Program-made: the position numbers and the translations under genes | DNA from: an uncultured Muribaculaceae bacterium | GTDB lineage: Bacteria; Bacteroidota; Bacteroidia; Bacteroidales; Muribaculaceae | Assembly (NCBI GenBank): GCA_910584495.1 | Contig: CAJUAR010000098.1 | Span: 1-7,176 of the forward strand | Direction of reading: 5' to 3' | Length of the DNA: 7,176 nucleotides | Shown: positions 6,593 through 7,176 of the stretch, in pieces | Position numbering within the stretch: position 1 is the stretch's first letter | Layout: the number at the start of each line of letters is the position of its first letter | Notes under the pieces: model-generated | What the model was told of the DNA's origin: nothing | The model's input: the letters and a program-made list of their open reading frames with translations, nothing else | Databases searched by the model: none

Positions 6593-7117
6593 TCAAAGGG
6601 GCTGTAGTGCTCCGGTGGTCGAATCCATGATATAGCCGGCAGTCGAGATGTCGGACGGCATCAGCGGATGACGGCTTATGAGGTCGACAGTTTCCCTGAC
6701 AGCTGCCTCCGTATCGTCGAAGCCGTGCAGCCAGCTGTCGAGGTCTATGCCGCAATGGCGCATCAGGATGATGTGTTCTTCGGAAATACCCCTCTTGTGC
6801 ATCAGTTCGAGCATCTCGGCGGCATTCATACCCTGAACGCCGCAGCCGGTGTGGCCAATCACCATTATTTCATTGATTCCAAGTTCGTATACTGCAACCA
6901 GGAGCGAACGCATGGTAGAATCGAAAGGATTGGTGATTGTGCCGCCGGCGTTTTTGATGATTTTCACATCGCCATTGCGCAGTCCGAGGGCTGCCGGCAG
7001 GAGTTCCACCAGACGCGTGTCCATGCAGGTCACTATAGCAATCTTCTTATCCGGGTATTTCGAAGTCATAAACTTCTCGTACCCCTTGTTGTCAACAAAT
7101 TCCTTGTTGAATTTCAA
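6593..7117 (-). CDS. Beta-class carbonic anhydrase (start uncertain)
   Basis: The product is 174 aa if translation starts at the TTG at 7117. Zinc ligands of beta-carbonic anhydrases are all visible: Cys31 in CMDTR (31-35), with the Asp33/Arg35 dyad, and His89 and Cys92 in GHTGCG (88-93). NAGGTITNPF (56-65) and LLVAVYELG (72-80) also fit. The enzyme interconverts CO2 and bicarbonate in the cytoplasm. The compact length suits the short bacterial subgroup. The start is unclear: there is no ATG or GTG before 7117 in frame, an in-frame TAA lies at 7162-7160, and the first in-frame ATG (7069) would remove an N-terminal helix that I recall as conserved in relatives (EEILKFNKEFV). GAGGAG just upstream of the TTG is only 3 nt away and may simply encode Glu-Glu. 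It is the first visible gene of the unit with the MBOAT and SGNH genes. Confidence 0.88.
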   Translation of the reverse strand: MKFNKEFVDNKGYEKFMTSKYPDKKIAIVTCMDTRLVELLPAALGLRNGDVKIIKNAGGTITNPFDSTMRSLLVAVYELGINEIMVIGHTGCGVQGMNAAEMLELMHKRGISEEHIILMRHCGIDLDSWLHGFDDTEAAVRETVDLISRHPLMPSDISTAGYIMDSTTGALQPL

Positions 7118-7176
7118 AATCTCCTCAAATTCGCAGCCAATCCGTTTGCTCGAACCGATTTAATTGTTACGCGTGC

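Noticed and set aside
7118..7176. GGTTCGAG on the minus strand, resembling a tRNA T-arm
   Set aside because: The flanking bases do not pair to form a T-stem or acceptor end, and the rest of a tRNA would lie outside the window.

Overview
The window looks like a chromosomal segment from a gut-type Bacteroidota, probably order Bacteroidales. The family level (for example Muribaculaceae) is only a guess. Support comes from two exact TAnnTTTG promoter boxes of the Bacteroidetes type, a lack of Shine-Dalgarno sites before most starts, a TonB-dependent outer-membrane receptor, and an MBOAT protein with the C-terminus FIYFQF, which I recall as common in Bacteroidetes. No mobile element, CRISPR array, rRNA or tRNA is visible, and no gene-free stretch exceeds about 155 bases.

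Layout. Positions 1-151 are non-coding and hold two perfect hairpins. Positions 152-3029 (minus) are a two-gene unit, a TonB-dependent receptor followed 25 nt later by a DUF362 lipoprotein, ending at an intrinsic terminator (103-128). The 152-base gap 3030-3181 is a divergent promoter region. Positions 3182-4048 (plus) encode a secreted alpha/beta hydrolase of the acetyl-esterase type. It converges, with a 4-base gap, on a second minus-strand unit (7117-4053): beta-carbonic anhydrase, MBOAT O-acyltransferase and a membrane-anchored SGNH-like protein, spaced 15 and 2 nt apart.

How the genes may work together. The MBOAT and SGNH-like proteins form a recognisable pair of the AlgI/AlgX or DltB/DltD kind: the MBOAT moves an acyl group across the inner membrane and the periplasmic SGNH-like partner helps attach it to a surface glycan. 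The substrate cannot be read from the sequence. The carbonic anhydrase shares the transcription unit but has no obvious mechanistic link. The receptor and DUF362 lipoprotein probably act together at the envelope, perhaps in uptake of a metal or cofactor; that is inference.

No clearly new multi-gene system is evident. The points most worth a second look are the receptor/DUF362-lipoprotein pairing, a 16-bp inverted repeat built into the last codons of the SGNH gene just past the convergent hydrolase stop, and the carbonic anhydrase start, which has no ATG where the conserved N-terminus would need it.
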